Shown: in pieces, positions 35,766-43,579 of the stretch | Layout of the letters: every line of letters starts with the position of its first letter | How positions within the stretch are numbered: the first letter of the stretch is position 1 | Origin: CAYHPY01 sp964358485 | GTDB lineage: Bacteria > Elusimicrobiota > Elusimicrobia > UBA1565 > UBA9628 | DNA length: 59,199 nucleotides | Direction: 5' to 3' | NCBI GenBank assembly: GCA_964358485.1 | Contig: CAYHPY010000012.1 | Coordinates: 1 to 59,199, forward strand | Position numbers and translations under genes: made by a program | The notes under the pieces: generated by a model | The model's database searches: none | The model's input: only the letters and a program-made list of their open reading frames with translations | What the model was told of the DNA's origin: nothing

Positions 35766-36590
35766 TTAGAGAAAAGCGGACACGGCCCGGGCCATGCGGG
35801 GCATCAGAGTGGGGCGCAATAAGCGCGGGTCGTAAACCGCCAGGCGCCGCTCGTTTTCCCGGAGGCAGGTCTCGATAAAGCCCTTCGGGGTGACCTCTCC
35901 CAGGGAGGCGTGGGAGTTCATCGTGAAATTATCCTGGGAGGCGTCCGAGCCCACGCGCAGGGCGGTCTTGATGCGGCTCGCCGTCTGCACGGCGATGGCC
36001 GCGGCTTCCTTGAAGGCGAAGGCGCCCCTCTCCAGCAGAGGCTGTTCGGACCGCGTGAAGGCCACCCAGTTGGCGTGAAAAATAATGTGGCGCGCCTCTT
36101 CCTGCATCACCGGCTCGAAGATGTCCACCAGTTCCCGGGAGAAAAATCCCGAGTCGCGGGCCACGGCGAAGAGGCCGAAACCGAAGAAGGAATCGAAGCA
36201 CTCGCCGTAGCCCACCTTCAGGAAGCCCCATTCGGGATCGGGGTGGGGGTGGGCTTCGATCTTGGGAATCGGGATGCCGTAACGGTGGGTTAGGGAAGCC
36301 AGGAGCGCCGCGTGGCGGCCTTCCTCGAAGCCGTTCATGGCGATGGCCTCGCGGAAATCCGCGTCGCGAACTTTTTTCCCGAAGGTCTGGACCAGGAGGG
36401 CCGTCGAGGCTTCCGTCCGCACCGCCTCCTCCCAAATCGGCAGGGACCGAAGGCGCGCGAGGTCGGCCGGGGGGAGGTCGGGGAATCGAGTCCCGTCCGC
36501 GTCGAACTTGACGAAGGACTCGGTGAAGAATCCGCAGAGCAGGCGCTTGTGTTCGGACGACCCGATTTTCATTTTTTCCATGACCGCCAC
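35766..36590 (-). CDS. Ferritin-like diiron-domain protein
   Basis: 274 residues, all helical. Two possible carboxylate-histidine sets are visible: EASTALLVQTF with GFEEGRHAALLAS in the first half (about 60-100), and FEPVMQEEARHIIFHANW at about 165-182. This E-x6-E-x2-RH/EE-x-RH pattern is typical of ferritin-like oxidases or hydroxylases. The region after 180 adds helices not known to me. No signal peptide. The reaction is not predictable. It follows cstA on the minus strand with a 37-base gap. Confidence 0.6.
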   Translation of the reverse strand: MAVMEKMKIGSSEHKRLLCGFFTESFVKFDADGTRFPDLPPADLARLRSLPIWEEAVRTEASTALLVQTFGKKVRDADFREAIAMNGFEEGRHAALLASLTHRYGIPIPKIEAHPHPDPEWGFLKVGYGECFDSFFGFGLFAVARDSGFFSRELVDIFEPVMQEEARHIIFHANWVAFTRSEQPLLERGAFAFKEAAAIAVQTASRIKTALRVGSDASQDNFTMNSHASLGEVTPKGFIETCLRENERRLAVYDPRLLRPTLMPRMARAVSAFL

Positions 36591-36627
36591 CCCGTCGCAA
36601 CGATCCTGCCCAGGGTGGCGGGGGGAT

Positions 36628-38295
36628 TTAGCCGGCGCGAAGCTTCCGGAAGGTCTCGAAGAAGAACGCCGCCGCCAGGGCCAGCAGAAGGGTTCCGGTC
36701 GTTCCCACCGGGTCCAGGCGCGGGGCGCTTGCCAGCGAGAGCAGCCAGGGCTTGACGATGAGTCCCAGGGAAAACAGGGTCACCAGGGACATGAAAGCCG
36801 CCGGAATCCCGGTGATGAGCCAATTTCTACCCTCTTTCCTGAGCCACACGGTGATTCCCACCAAGGTCATCGCGGCCAACAACTGGTTGGAGGCCCCGAA
36901 GGCGGGCCAGAACAGCTTCCAAAGCGCAACGGGCTTTCCGGCCGCGTCGGTGAAGGTCATGAAGACCGTGACCATCGGGACCAGGACCGTGACCAAGGTG
37001 GCCAGGATGGCCCCCTTGCGGTCCTCGCGCCCCGTCACCTCCTGGAAGACGTAGCGGCCCAGGCGCGTGGCCACGTCGAGAGTGTCGTAGATGAAGGTGG
37101 CGAAGGCCAGTTTTCCGAAGGTGACCCCGGCCGCGAAAGGCAGGCCGAAGGGCTCCATGAAATGGGCCAGCCCCCGGGCGTAAATCTCGTCGGGGCCGAG
37201 CTTCAAATCCGGGGCGCCGGGCTTGAGCATCATGACCGTGGCCAAGGCAACGACGGCCACCAGGCTTTCCAGAAGCATGCCGCCGTAGCCGACGGTGGTC
37301 GCGTCGGATTCCTTTTCCAACTGCTTGGAGGTGGTGCCCGAGGAGACCAGCCCGTGGAAGCCCGAGCAGGCCCCGCAGGCGATGGTGGTGAATAGAAGGG
37401 GGAACAGGGGGGGCGACGGCCCCTCCGCCGGGCCGGAGCGGGGGAACTCGATGGGCTGGCCGCCGAAGAAGAGACCGAGGATGCCCGCCGCGAAGGTCGT
37501 ATAAAGGATGAAGCCCCCCAGGTAGCCCCGCGGCTGGAGGAGCAGCCACATGGGGATGAGGCTGGCGCCGAAGCAATAAACCAAGATGACCGCGTCCCAT
37601 ATCCTCTGCTGGGCGAGGGCGTCCCCGGGAAAAACCAGGGGGATTTTTTGGCCGAGCCAGATCGCCCCGAACAAGGCGGGGACGAATACCAAGGTACTCA
37701 CCCGCAGGGAAACCTTCCCTTTTTCCCAGGCCAGGCCGAGCGCCAGCCCCAGCCCGAGATAAAGAAAGGAGGAGGTCGCCACGCCGGGGCCGAAATTCTC
37801 CGCGCCCAATTCCGGCCGGCTGACGAAGGCCGCCGCCGTCAGGTCCGTGAAGACCAGGATGACATAGATCAGGCTTAGCCAAATGAAACAGGAAAACAGA
37901 AGCGAGGCCCGCGGCCCCAGGATGTCCCGGAAAATCTGGCCGACGCTCCGGGCCCCGTGGCGGACGGAGATGGCCAGGGCCGCGAAATCGTGGACGGCGC
38001 CGATGAAGACCGCCCCCAGGACGATCCAGACGATTCCCGGGCCCCAGCCGTATTTTGTTCCGGCGATGATCGGCCCCGCGATGGGACCCACCGCGGCGAT
38101 GGCGGCGAAATGCTGGCCCAGAAGGACGGGCCGCCGGGTGGGCACGAAATCCTGGCCGTCGTTGATCCGGACCGCGGGGGTGGGGCGGGAGTCGTCCAGG
38201 CCGAAGGCCTTGGCCAGAAAACGTCCGTAGATCCGGAACGCGACCGCGTACACCGCCACGCAGGCGGCCGCGGCCCAGAAGACGCCGGCGTTCAA
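36628..38295 (-). CDS. cstA: CstA-family carbon starvation protein / pyruvate or peptide transporter
   Basis: 555 residues, roughly 14 or more membrane helices. It belongs to the shorter CstA branch (E. coli CstA is about 700). Family blocks are FVPTRRPVLLGQHFAAIAAV, GPIIAGTKYGWGPGIVWI, GAVHDFAALAISVRHGARS, the ACGACSGFHGLVSSGTTSKQ loop, and FGASNQLLAAMTLVGITVWL. In enterobacteria CstA-type carriers import pyruvate and peptides during starvation. The start lies 1 base after the stop of the Spy-like gene, so both share a promoter. Confidence 0.9.
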   Translation of the reverse strand: MNAGVFWAAAACVAVYAVAFRIYGRFLAKAFGLDDSRPTPAVRINDGQDFVPTRRPVLLGQHFAAIAAVGPIAGPIIAGTKYGWGPGIVWIVLGAVFIGAVHDFAALAISVRHGARSVGQIFRDILGPRASLLFSCFIWLSLIYVILVFTDLTAAAFVSRPELGAENFGPGVATSSFLYLGLGLALGLAWEKGKVSLRVSTLVFVPALFGAIWLGQKIPLVFPGDALAQQRIWDAVILVYCFGASLIPMWLLLQPRGYLGGFILYTTFAAGILGLFFGGQPIEFPRSGPAEGPSPPLFPLLFTTIACGACSGFHGLVSSGTTSKQLEKESDATTVGYGGMLLESLVAVVALATVMMLKPGAPDLKLGPDEIYARGLAHFMEPFGLPFAAGVTFGKLAFATFIYDTLDVATRLGRYVFQEVTGREDRKGAILATLVTVLVPMVTVFMTFTDAAGKPVALWKLFWPAFGASNQLLAAMTLVGITVWLRKEGRNWLITGIPAAFMSLVTLFSLGLIVKPWLLSLASAPRLDPVGTTGTLLLALAAAFFFETFRKLRAG

Positions 38296-38296
38296 A

Positions 38297-38914
38297 TCAT
38301 TCCCCGGAAGGGGGCTCCCCCGGCTCCTGGTCCTCTCCGCCGCCCATCATGCCGCCGCCCCGCCGCCCGCCTTTGCGGCCTCCACCCCGGCGGCCTCCCG
38401 GCCCGATTTCTTCCTCGATCTCGATTTCCTGATTCATCCCTTGGGGACCGCCCCGGCCGCCCATCCGCCCCTTGCGCATCTGGCGCATGTTCTGCATTCC
38501 CAGCATCATGAACTGGCGGTCGAATTTTTCCTTTTGCTCCAGGGTCAGGGAGTCCCGGATGCTTTCTTTGGCGGCGCCGGCCGCCGTTTTCAGGGCCTTG
38601 GAGGCGGCCTGCATTTTTTCGCTCGCCGCCTTCACCTCGGCCTGCTTTTTCTCCAGGTCGGGTTTCGCCTTGTCGATCACGGCGTTGAACTTCTTTTTTT
38701 GGTCCTCGGTCAGTTCCAGGCGCGCGGCGAGCTTGGCCATGGCCTTGTCGTCCAGGAGCGGGTGTTTGAGCTCCTTGGCGGTGGCTTTTCCTCCGGGGCC
38801 TTCCTCGTCCTGCTCCTCGTTGGGCGGGGGACCGGGCTGGGCGTAGGCGGGCCGAAAAGCGGCGGCGGCGAGCAGGGCGGCGACGGGCAGGGAGAGCCAG
38901 GAGGTTTTTTTCAT
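38297..38914 (-). CDS. Spy/CpxP-like periplasmic LTxxQ protein with Gly/Arg-rich tail
   Basis: 205 residues. The signal peptide (LPVAALLAAAAFRPAYA) gives a periplasmic protein. Two LTxxQ-type motifs, LELTEDQKKKF and SLTLEQKEKF, mark the helical cradle found in the Spy/CpxP chaperone family and in metal-stress proteins. After a Met/Arg segment (MRQMRKGRMGGRGGPQGM) the tail is unusually rich in Gly and Arg (GGRRGGGRKGGRRGGG) and ends acidic. The start is set by the promoter and the signal peptide. It precedes cstA. Confidence 0.72.
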   Translation of the reverse strand: MKKTSWLSLPVAALLAAAAFRPAYAQPGPPPNEEQDEEGPGGKATAKELKHPLLDDKAMAKLAARLELTEDQKKKFNAVIDKAKPDLEKKQAEVKAASEKMQAASKALKTAAGAAKESIRDSLTLEQKEKFDRQFMMLGMQNMRQMRKGRMGGRGGPQGMNQEIEIEEEIGPGGRRGGGRKGGRRGGGMMGGGEDQEPGEPPSGE

Positions 38915-38923
38915 GGTTCCCCA

Positions 38924-38975
38924 AGGGTAACAGGCCCGCGCATGACTGTCAAGATCGTTCCGGTTGCGGTAGAAT
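38924..38975. promoter_or_regulatory. Overlapping divergent promoters for the Spy-like/cstA and FIST genes
   Basis: Minus strand: a perfect TTGACA, a 17-base spacer and TACCCT, then 9 bases to the ATG. Plus strand: CTGTCA, an 18-base spacer and TAGAAT, then 6 bases to GTG. The two -35 boxes occupy the same bases, so the two transcripts may compete for polymerase. Confidence 0.6.
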
Positions 38976-38981
38976 GTGATT

Positions 38982-40172
38982 GTGGTCACTCCCCCGAGCC
39001 GCAAGGCGTTCTCCTCGGCCCTCGTCCAGGACGCCGATTGGCGCCGCGCGGCGTCCTCCGCGGCCGAGCGGGTGCGGGCCGATCTGGGGGGACGCCCCTG
39101 CGATTTGGCGGTGGCGTTCGTTTCGGAACCGTACCGCAGCCTGGAGGCGGCCGAGCTCGCGGGCCTGCTTTCCAAGGAGCTTCCCGGAGCCGTTCTTCTG
39201 GGCTGCAACGCCGCGGGGGTGATCGGCCCAGGCCGGGAGATCGAACAGGCCCCCGCGGTCTCCCTGCTGGGCATGAACCTGCCCGGGGTTCGTCTGCAGC
39301 CGTTTACCTTCTCCCCGGGGGATTTGGCGACGCTTTCCACCGGGGATCAACTGCTCCGCGCCTTGGACCTCTATCCCACCGAGAGGCCCAATTTCCTCTG
39401 CTTGGCCGATCCCTTGACCTGCGACGTGGACCGCCTCCTAAAGGTTTTCAACGAGGGCTATCCCGGGCGCCCCTTGGTCGGGGGCTTGTCCAGCGGCGCC
39501 GCCGCCGGCGGAGCCGGTTGGATTTTCTCGGAGGGAGAAATCCTCTCCGAGGGAGCCGCGGGAGTCTGCCTTTGGGGGGACTTGGAGGTGGACACCGTCG
39601 TCTCCCAGGGCTGTCGGCCGGTCGGGGCCGGTTTTTTGGTGACCAAATCCGACCGCCATGTCCTGCGCCAATTGGGAGGGCGGCCCGCCTTCGAGGTCCT
39701 CCGGGAACTGGTGGAATCCCTCTCCCCGGACGACCGGCGGCTGGCCAAGCATTCTCTGATGGCCGGGATCGCGATGGAGGAAAAGCGCGGGGGCTTAAAG
39801 CCCGGAAATTTTTTGATCCGAAACCTGATCGGCGTCGACCCCGCCGACGGCGCCGTGATGGTGGGGGCCTCGGTGCGCCCCGGTCAGACCCTTCAGTTCC
39901 ACCTGCGGGACGCGCGGGCCGCGGCGGAGGATCTCGAAGCCATGCTCGGGAAGGTCCCGGCGGAGGGCGCCTCGCCGCGGGCCGGGCTGTTGTTCTCCTG
40001 CCTGGGCCGGGGCAAGGGCCTGTTCGGCGCCGCCGACCACGACATCAAGATGATCGAGTCCCGCCTGGGCCCCATGGCGGTGGCCGGGTTCTTCGCCAAT
40101 GGAGAGTTGGGCCCCGTGGGCGGGCGCAACTATGTTCATGGTTATACCTCGAGCCTGGCGTTGCTTTCCTAA
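38982..40172 (+). CDS. FIST-domain sensory protein
   Basis: 396 residues, cytoplasmic, made only of FIST-N (about 40-215) and FIST-C (about 225-380) domains, thought to sense small molecules such as amino acids. Typical blocks are DLAVAFVSEPYRS, AVLLGCNAAGVIGPGREIE, GLSSGAAAGGAGWIF, and FSCLGRGKGLFGAADHDIK with AVAGFFANGELGPVGGRNYV at the end. There is no kinase or other output domain. The GTG 6 bases after the -10 box is preferred; an in-frame GTG two codons earlier is possible. Confidence 0.85.
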   Translation: MVTPPSRKAFSSALVQDADWRRAASSAAERVRADLGGRPCDLAVAFVSEPYRSLEAAELAGLLSKELPGAVLLGCNAAGVIGPGREIEQAPAVSLLGMNLPGVRLQPFTFSPGDLATLSTGDQLLRALDLYPTERPNFLCLADPLTCDVDRLLKVFNEGYPGRPLVGGLSSGAAAGGAGWIFSEGEILSEGAAGVCLWGDLEVDTVVSQGCRPVGAGFLVTKSDRHVLRQLGGRPAFEVLRELVESLSPDDRRLAKHSLMAGIAMEEKRGGLKPGNFLIRNLIGVDPADGAVMVGASVRPGQTLQFHLRDARAAAEDLEAMLGKVPAEGASPRAGLLFSCLGRGKGLFGAADHDIKMIESRLGPMAVAGFFANGELGPVGGRNYVHGYTSSLALLS

Positions 40173-40175
40173 GAC

Positions 40176-40460
40176 ATGGAGCCCAAGAACGCGCCCGGCT
40201 GGTTCCGGGATTTCAAGCCGACCCCGGACGGCAGGAGCTTGCGGGTGGAGTATCTCATGCGGGATTTTCGGGCCGCCGTGGAATTTATCCGCGCCGTGGC
40301 CGAGGCGGCGGAGACCATGGACCACCATCCGGACATCCACCTGACCGGCTACCGTCGCCTGGCGCTGGAACTCACCACCCATTCCACGGGGAAGCTCTCG
40401 GGAAAGGATTTCCTTCTGGCGGCCAGGATCGAGGCGCTTCCAAAAGACCTGAAAGACTGA
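40176..40460 (+). CDS. phhB: Pterin-4a-carbinolamine dehydratase
   Basis: 94 residues, standard length. The active-site block is MDHHPDIHLTGYRRLALELT followed by THSTGKLSGKDFLLAARI, with the catalytic histidines in DHHPDI and TTHS. The enzyme recycles the pterin cofactor of aromatic amino acid hydroxylases; no hydroxylase gene is in the window, so a role in other pterin chemistry is possible. It follows the FIST gene with a 3-base gap, so they are co-transcribed. Confidence 0.92.
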   Translation: MEPKNAPGWFRDFKPTPDGRSLRVEYLMRDFRAAVEFIRAVAEAAETMDHHPDIHLTGYRRLALELTTHSTGKLSGKDFLLAARIEALPKDLKD

Positions 40461-40465
40461 ACGAA

Positions 40466-41236
40466 TTATTTTCCCAGGGCCAGAAGACGGGCGGTCCGGG
40501 GAGACGGCAGGACTTGTCCGGCGGGCACGTTCACTTCGAAAGCGAGGCCGTCCCCGGGGTCCGTGGCCGCCGCGTCCCCCGGAAAAGTGACCCTGTAGTT
40601 GTCCCGGTCCAGACGCTCGATCTCCGGTTCTCCCATCGCGGGCCCGCCGAAGGACGCCAAAAGCTCCAGAACGGGCCGGCCGGAAGCCTGGGGCGACCAG
40701 GAGTACACCAAGCCGAGCGCCTCCTTCCCGCGCTCCTCCTCCAAGGGGGGAGGAGGAGGAGCCGGGAATCGCTCCGGAGCCGGCAGGCTGGGAGCGCGAA
40801 GGCTGGTCGTCGGAGCCGCGGGACGCGCGGCATCCGAGGGGCTCAAGTAAAACGCGGCGCCCAGGAGCGCCAGATAGGCGGGGGCGTGCCAAAGGGAGAA
40901 AAAGCGGCGCTTCGGGGCCGGAGTCGTCTCCAGGGCGGCTCGGGTGGTGGGCGCGGGGGCGGATTCGGGGCAAGGCAAGGTGTAGCCGGTCGGCTCGGCC
41001 GCGGCGGGGGGAGCCTGGAGGCCGTCCAGGGCGTCGTCGGTCCGGGACTTGATTTCATTGAGGCCCGTTTCCCAATCCGCCATCTTGGACCGGGCCTGCT
41101 CCATTTCCCATTTTTGGCGCAGAAGGGCGTCGCGCGCGGCCATCAATTCCCGGGAAATCCGGGCGATGCGGTCGGAAAGCGCCTCCTCGGGGGGCGAATC
41201 GGACGAAACGGGGATTTCCGCGGTTTCTTGCTCCAC
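40466..41236 (-). CDS. Coiled-coil, single-pass membrane protein, unknown function
   Basis: 256 residues with a GTG start just after a TACACT box. An acidic N-terminus is followed by a coiled coil at about 20-72 (IARISRELMAARDALLRQKW, then EMEQARSKMADWETGLNEIK), a Pro/Ala/Thr linker, and one membrane helix at about 113-130 (HAPAYLALLGAAFYLSP). A second Pro-rich linker leads to a periplasmic beta-rich domain of about 90 residues (ALGLVYSWSPQASGRPVLEL). The layout suggests signalling or tethering across the membrane. No family is recognised. Confidence 0.6.
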   Translation of the reverse strand: MEQETAEIPVSSDSPPEEALSDRIARISRELMAARDALLRQKWEMEQARSKMADWETGLNEIKSRTDDALDGLQAPPAAAEPTGYTLPCPESAPAPTTRAALETTPAPKRRFFSLWHAPAYLALLGAAFYLSPSDAARPAAPTTSLRAPSLPAPERFPAPPPPPLEEERGKEALGLVYSWSPQASGRPVLELLASFGGPAMGEPEIERLDRDNYRVTFPGDAAATDPGDGLAFEVNVPAGQVLPSPRTARLLALGK

Positions 41237-41245
41237 CGGGAATGC

Positions 41246-41298
41246 AGTGTAGCACCTCCCCGGGGAAAGGGATGAAGGAATTGTTAATTTGTTATCAT
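41246..41298. promoter_or_regulatory. Divergent -10 elements for the coiled-coil gene and the P5C dehydrogenase gene
   Basis: Minus strand TACACT lies 9 bases before the GTG. Plus strand TATCAT lies 6 bases before the ATG. Neither has a good -35 box at 17-18 bases, so these are weaker calls. Confidence 0.4.
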
Positions 41299-41304
41299 CG
41301 CCCC

Positions 41305-42996
41305 ATGAACGCCCTCTACAAAGTCCCGAAGCCCAGCAACGAGCCGGTCCTCACCTACGCGCCGGGGAGCTCCGAGCGCAAGGCGGTCAAGGCCCGCCTC
41401 TCGGAGCTCAAGCACCGGACCCTGGACATCCCTTTATACATCGGCGGCCGCGAAGTCCGCACCGGCAAAACGGCCGACTGCCGTCCTCCCCATGAGCACG
41501 GGCACCTGCTGGGGAAATTCCATCAGGGCGGCGCGGCCGAGGTCGGCCTGGCCGTCAAGGCGGCCATGCAGGCCCGCGAGGATTGGTCCCGCACCCCTTT
41601 CCACCACCGCGCCGCGGTGTTTCTGCGGGCGGCGGAACTGCTGGCGGCGGATTGGCGTTGGACCTTGAACGCGGCCACCATGCTGTGCCAGTCCAAGAGC
41701 GTCCATCAGGCTGAGATCGACTCCGCCTGCGAGCTCGTCGACTTCTTCCGCTTCAACGTGGCCTTCGCCGAGCAGATCTACTCCGCCCAGCCGGAGTCCT
41801 CCCGCGGGGTTTGGAACCGCCTGGAGCAGAGGCCGCTGGAAGGCTTCATCTTCGCGCTGACGCCCTTCAACTTCACCGCGATCGCGGGCAACCTTCCCAC
41901 CGCGCCCGCCCTGATGGGCAACACCGTGGTCTGGAAGCCGGCTTCTTCCACGGTCTTCACCGCCCACTACCTGATGCAGTTGTTCAAGAAGGCGGGTTTG
42001 CCGGACGGGGTCATCAACATGGTGGCCGGCTCCGGCGGCCAAATTGGAGATCCTGTCCTGGCGGAACCCGACCTGGCCGGAATCCATTTCACCGGCTCCA
42101 CCGAGGTTTTCCACGGGGTCTGGAAGAAGATCGGCGACAACATCCAGAACTACAAAACTTACCCGCGCCTGGTCGGAGAGACCGGGGGCAAGGATTTCGT
42201 GTTCGTTCACGCCAGCGCCGAGGCCAAGGCCGTCGCCGTGGCCCTGTTGCGCGGTTCCTTCGAGTATCAAGGACAGAAGTGTTCGGCGGCCTCGCGCGCC
42301 TATGTCCCCGAGTCGCTCTGGCCCGCCGTCCGGGAGGAGCTCGTCGATATGATGTCCACGATCCGCATGGGTTCCCCCGAGGATTTTGGGAATTTCTTCA
42401 ACGCGGTCATCGACAAGCACGCCTACAACCGGATCAAGGGCTACCTGGACCGGGCGAAGGCCGATCCCGCGGTCACCGTCCTCAAGGGCGGCGGCTGCGA
42501 CGACTCCCAGGGCTGGTTCATCGAGCCCACCGTGCTGGTCACCCAGGACCCGCGCTCGGAGACCATGGTCCAGGAGATTTTCGGGCCGGTGCTGACCGTC
42601 TTCGTCTATCCCGACAAGCGCTTCCCGGAGACCTTGGAGCTTTGCGACAAGACCTCTCCGTACGCGCTCACCGGCGCCATCTTGGCCACCGACCGGGCCG
42701 CCATCGCCCACGCCAGCCGGGTCCTGATCCACGCGGCCGGAAATTTCTACATCAACGACAAGCCCACCGGGGCGGTGGTCGGCCAACAGCCCTTCGGCGG
42801 GGGGCGCGCCTCGGGGACCAACGACAAGGCCGGCTCCTACATCAATCTCCTGCGCTGGGTCAGCCCCCGCACCATCAAGGAGACCTTCGATCCGCCGACG
42901 GATTACCGCTATCCGTTCCTGGCGGAGGATCCCGGGGAGAAGGCGGCCGCGCCCAAGGCCGCCCCGGCCAAGCACAAAGCCCGGGCGAAGGCCTGA
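41305..42996 (+). CDS. L-glutamate gamma-semialdehyde (P5C) dehydrogenase, ALDH4 type
   Basis: 563 residues, stand-alone P5C dehydrogenase resembling the mitochondrial ALDH4A1 form. It oxidises glutamate semialdehyde from proline to glutamate with NAD. Signature parts are ALTPFNFTAIAGNLPTAPAL, VWKPASSTVF, GGIHF-type FTGSTEVF, catalytic-base Glu in LVGETGGKDF, nucleophile Cys in YQGQKCSAASR, and FGGGRASGTNDKAGSYINLL. The C-terminus adds an Ala/Lys/Pro-rich tail (AAAPKAAPAKHKARAKA). A proline dehydrogenase gene is not in the window. The ATG follows a TATCAT box by 6 bases. Confidence 0.93.
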   Translation: MNALYKVPKPSNEPVLTYAPGSSERKAVKARLSELKHRTLDIPLYIGGREVRTGKTADCRPPHEHGHLLGKFHQGGAAEVGLAVKAAMQAREDWSRTPFHHRAAVFLRAAELLAADWRWTLNAATMLCQSKSVHQAEIDSACELVDFFRFNVAFAEQIYSAQPESSRGVWNRLEQRPLEGFIFALTPFNFTAIAGNLPTAPALMGNTVVWKPASSTVFTAHYLMQLFKKAGLPDGVINMVAGSGGQIGDPVLAEPDLAGIHFTGSTEVFHGVWKKIGDNIQNYKTYPRLVGETGGKDFVFVHASAEAKAVAVALLRGSFEYQGQKCSAASRAYVPESLWPAVREELVDMMSTIRMGSPEDFGNFFNAVIDKHAYNRIKGYLDRAKADPAVTVLKGGGCDDSQGWFIEPTVLVTQDPRSETMVQEIFGPVLTVFVYPDKRFPETLELCDKTSPYALTGAILATDRAAIAHASRVLIHAAGNFYINDKPTGAVVGQQPFGGGRASGTNDKAGSYINLLRWVSPRTIKETFDPPTDYRYPFLAEDPGEKAAAPKAAPAKHKARAKA

Positions 42997-43008
42997 GGGC
43001 GGACCAGG

Positions 43009-43024
43009 TCGCGGCGCCGCGAGT
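43009..43024. repeat. Second copy of the intergenic palindrome
   Basis: TCGCGGCGCCGCGAGT matches 16 bases of the palindrome at 17168 and again lies in a gap between genes, just upstream of the AllA-like promoter. Confidence 0.5.
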
Positions 43025-43041
43025 TCGCTTCCCTCCTTTTG

Positions 43042-43047
43042 TATACT
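43042..43047 (+). promoter_or_regulatory. -10 box of the AllA-like gene
   Basis: TATACT ends 7 bases before the ATG, the leaderless spacing seen elsewhere. No convincing -35 box was found. Confidence 0.45.
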
Positions 43048-43054
43048 GGCCCCC

Positions 43055-43579
43055 ATGGACCTGCGCTGTCCGCCCATCACGCCGAAGGCTTATCGTCCCT
43101 ACGGGGCGGTGATCGCGGGCGGATTTCCCGGCCCCGCGCGTTCGGCCAACATGGGCACGGCGCGGGTGTTCGAACGGTTGGCGGACATCCGAAACCTGCG
43201 GCCGGGCAAGGCCAAGCTCAACCTCTGCGTGTTTCGCTGCGCGCCGTGGCGGCCCCGCCCCATCGAGATCCGGTTGTTGGAGCGCCATGAATTCTCGACT
43301 CAGGTTTTTTTGCCTTTGGGCGCCGCGGCCCGCTACCTGGCGGTGGTCTGCCTGGGGGGCGCCAGGCCCGATCTTTCCGCTTTGAAGGCGTTCGAGGTCC
43401 GCGGCCCGCGGGGGATCACTTATAAGCCCGGGGTCTGGCACCATCCCTTGATCGTGCTCGACCGTCCGGCGGACTTCGCCTGCCTTATTTGGGAGGACGA
43501 GAGCGCCGGGGACTGCTCGGTCGCGCCCCTCGCGGGGGCAGGGGTCCGAGCGCTTCGTATTCCAAAAGCTCGCGCCTAA
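43055..43579 (+). CDS. Ureidoglycolate lyase (AllA-like) family protein
   Basis: 174 residues, small cupin-like fold. The family blocks are AYRPYGAVIAG near the start, RRAPR-type FRCAPW, LERHEFSTQVFLPLG in the middle and GVWHHPLIVLDRPADFACL, which holds the active-site histidines. AllA releases urea from ureidoglycolate in allantoin degradation. No other purine-degradation gene is near, so the true substrate is uncertain. Its last 95 bases overlap the 3' end of the convergent ligase gene. Confidence 0.75.
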   Translation: MDLRCPPITPKAYRPYGAVIAGGFPGPARSANMGTARVFERLADIRNLRPGKAKLNLCVFRCAPWRPRPIEIRLLERHEFSTQVFLPLGAAARYLAVVCLGGARPDLSALKAFEVRGPRGITYKPGVWHHPLIVLDRPADFACLIWEDESAGDCSVAPLAGAGVRALRIPKARA

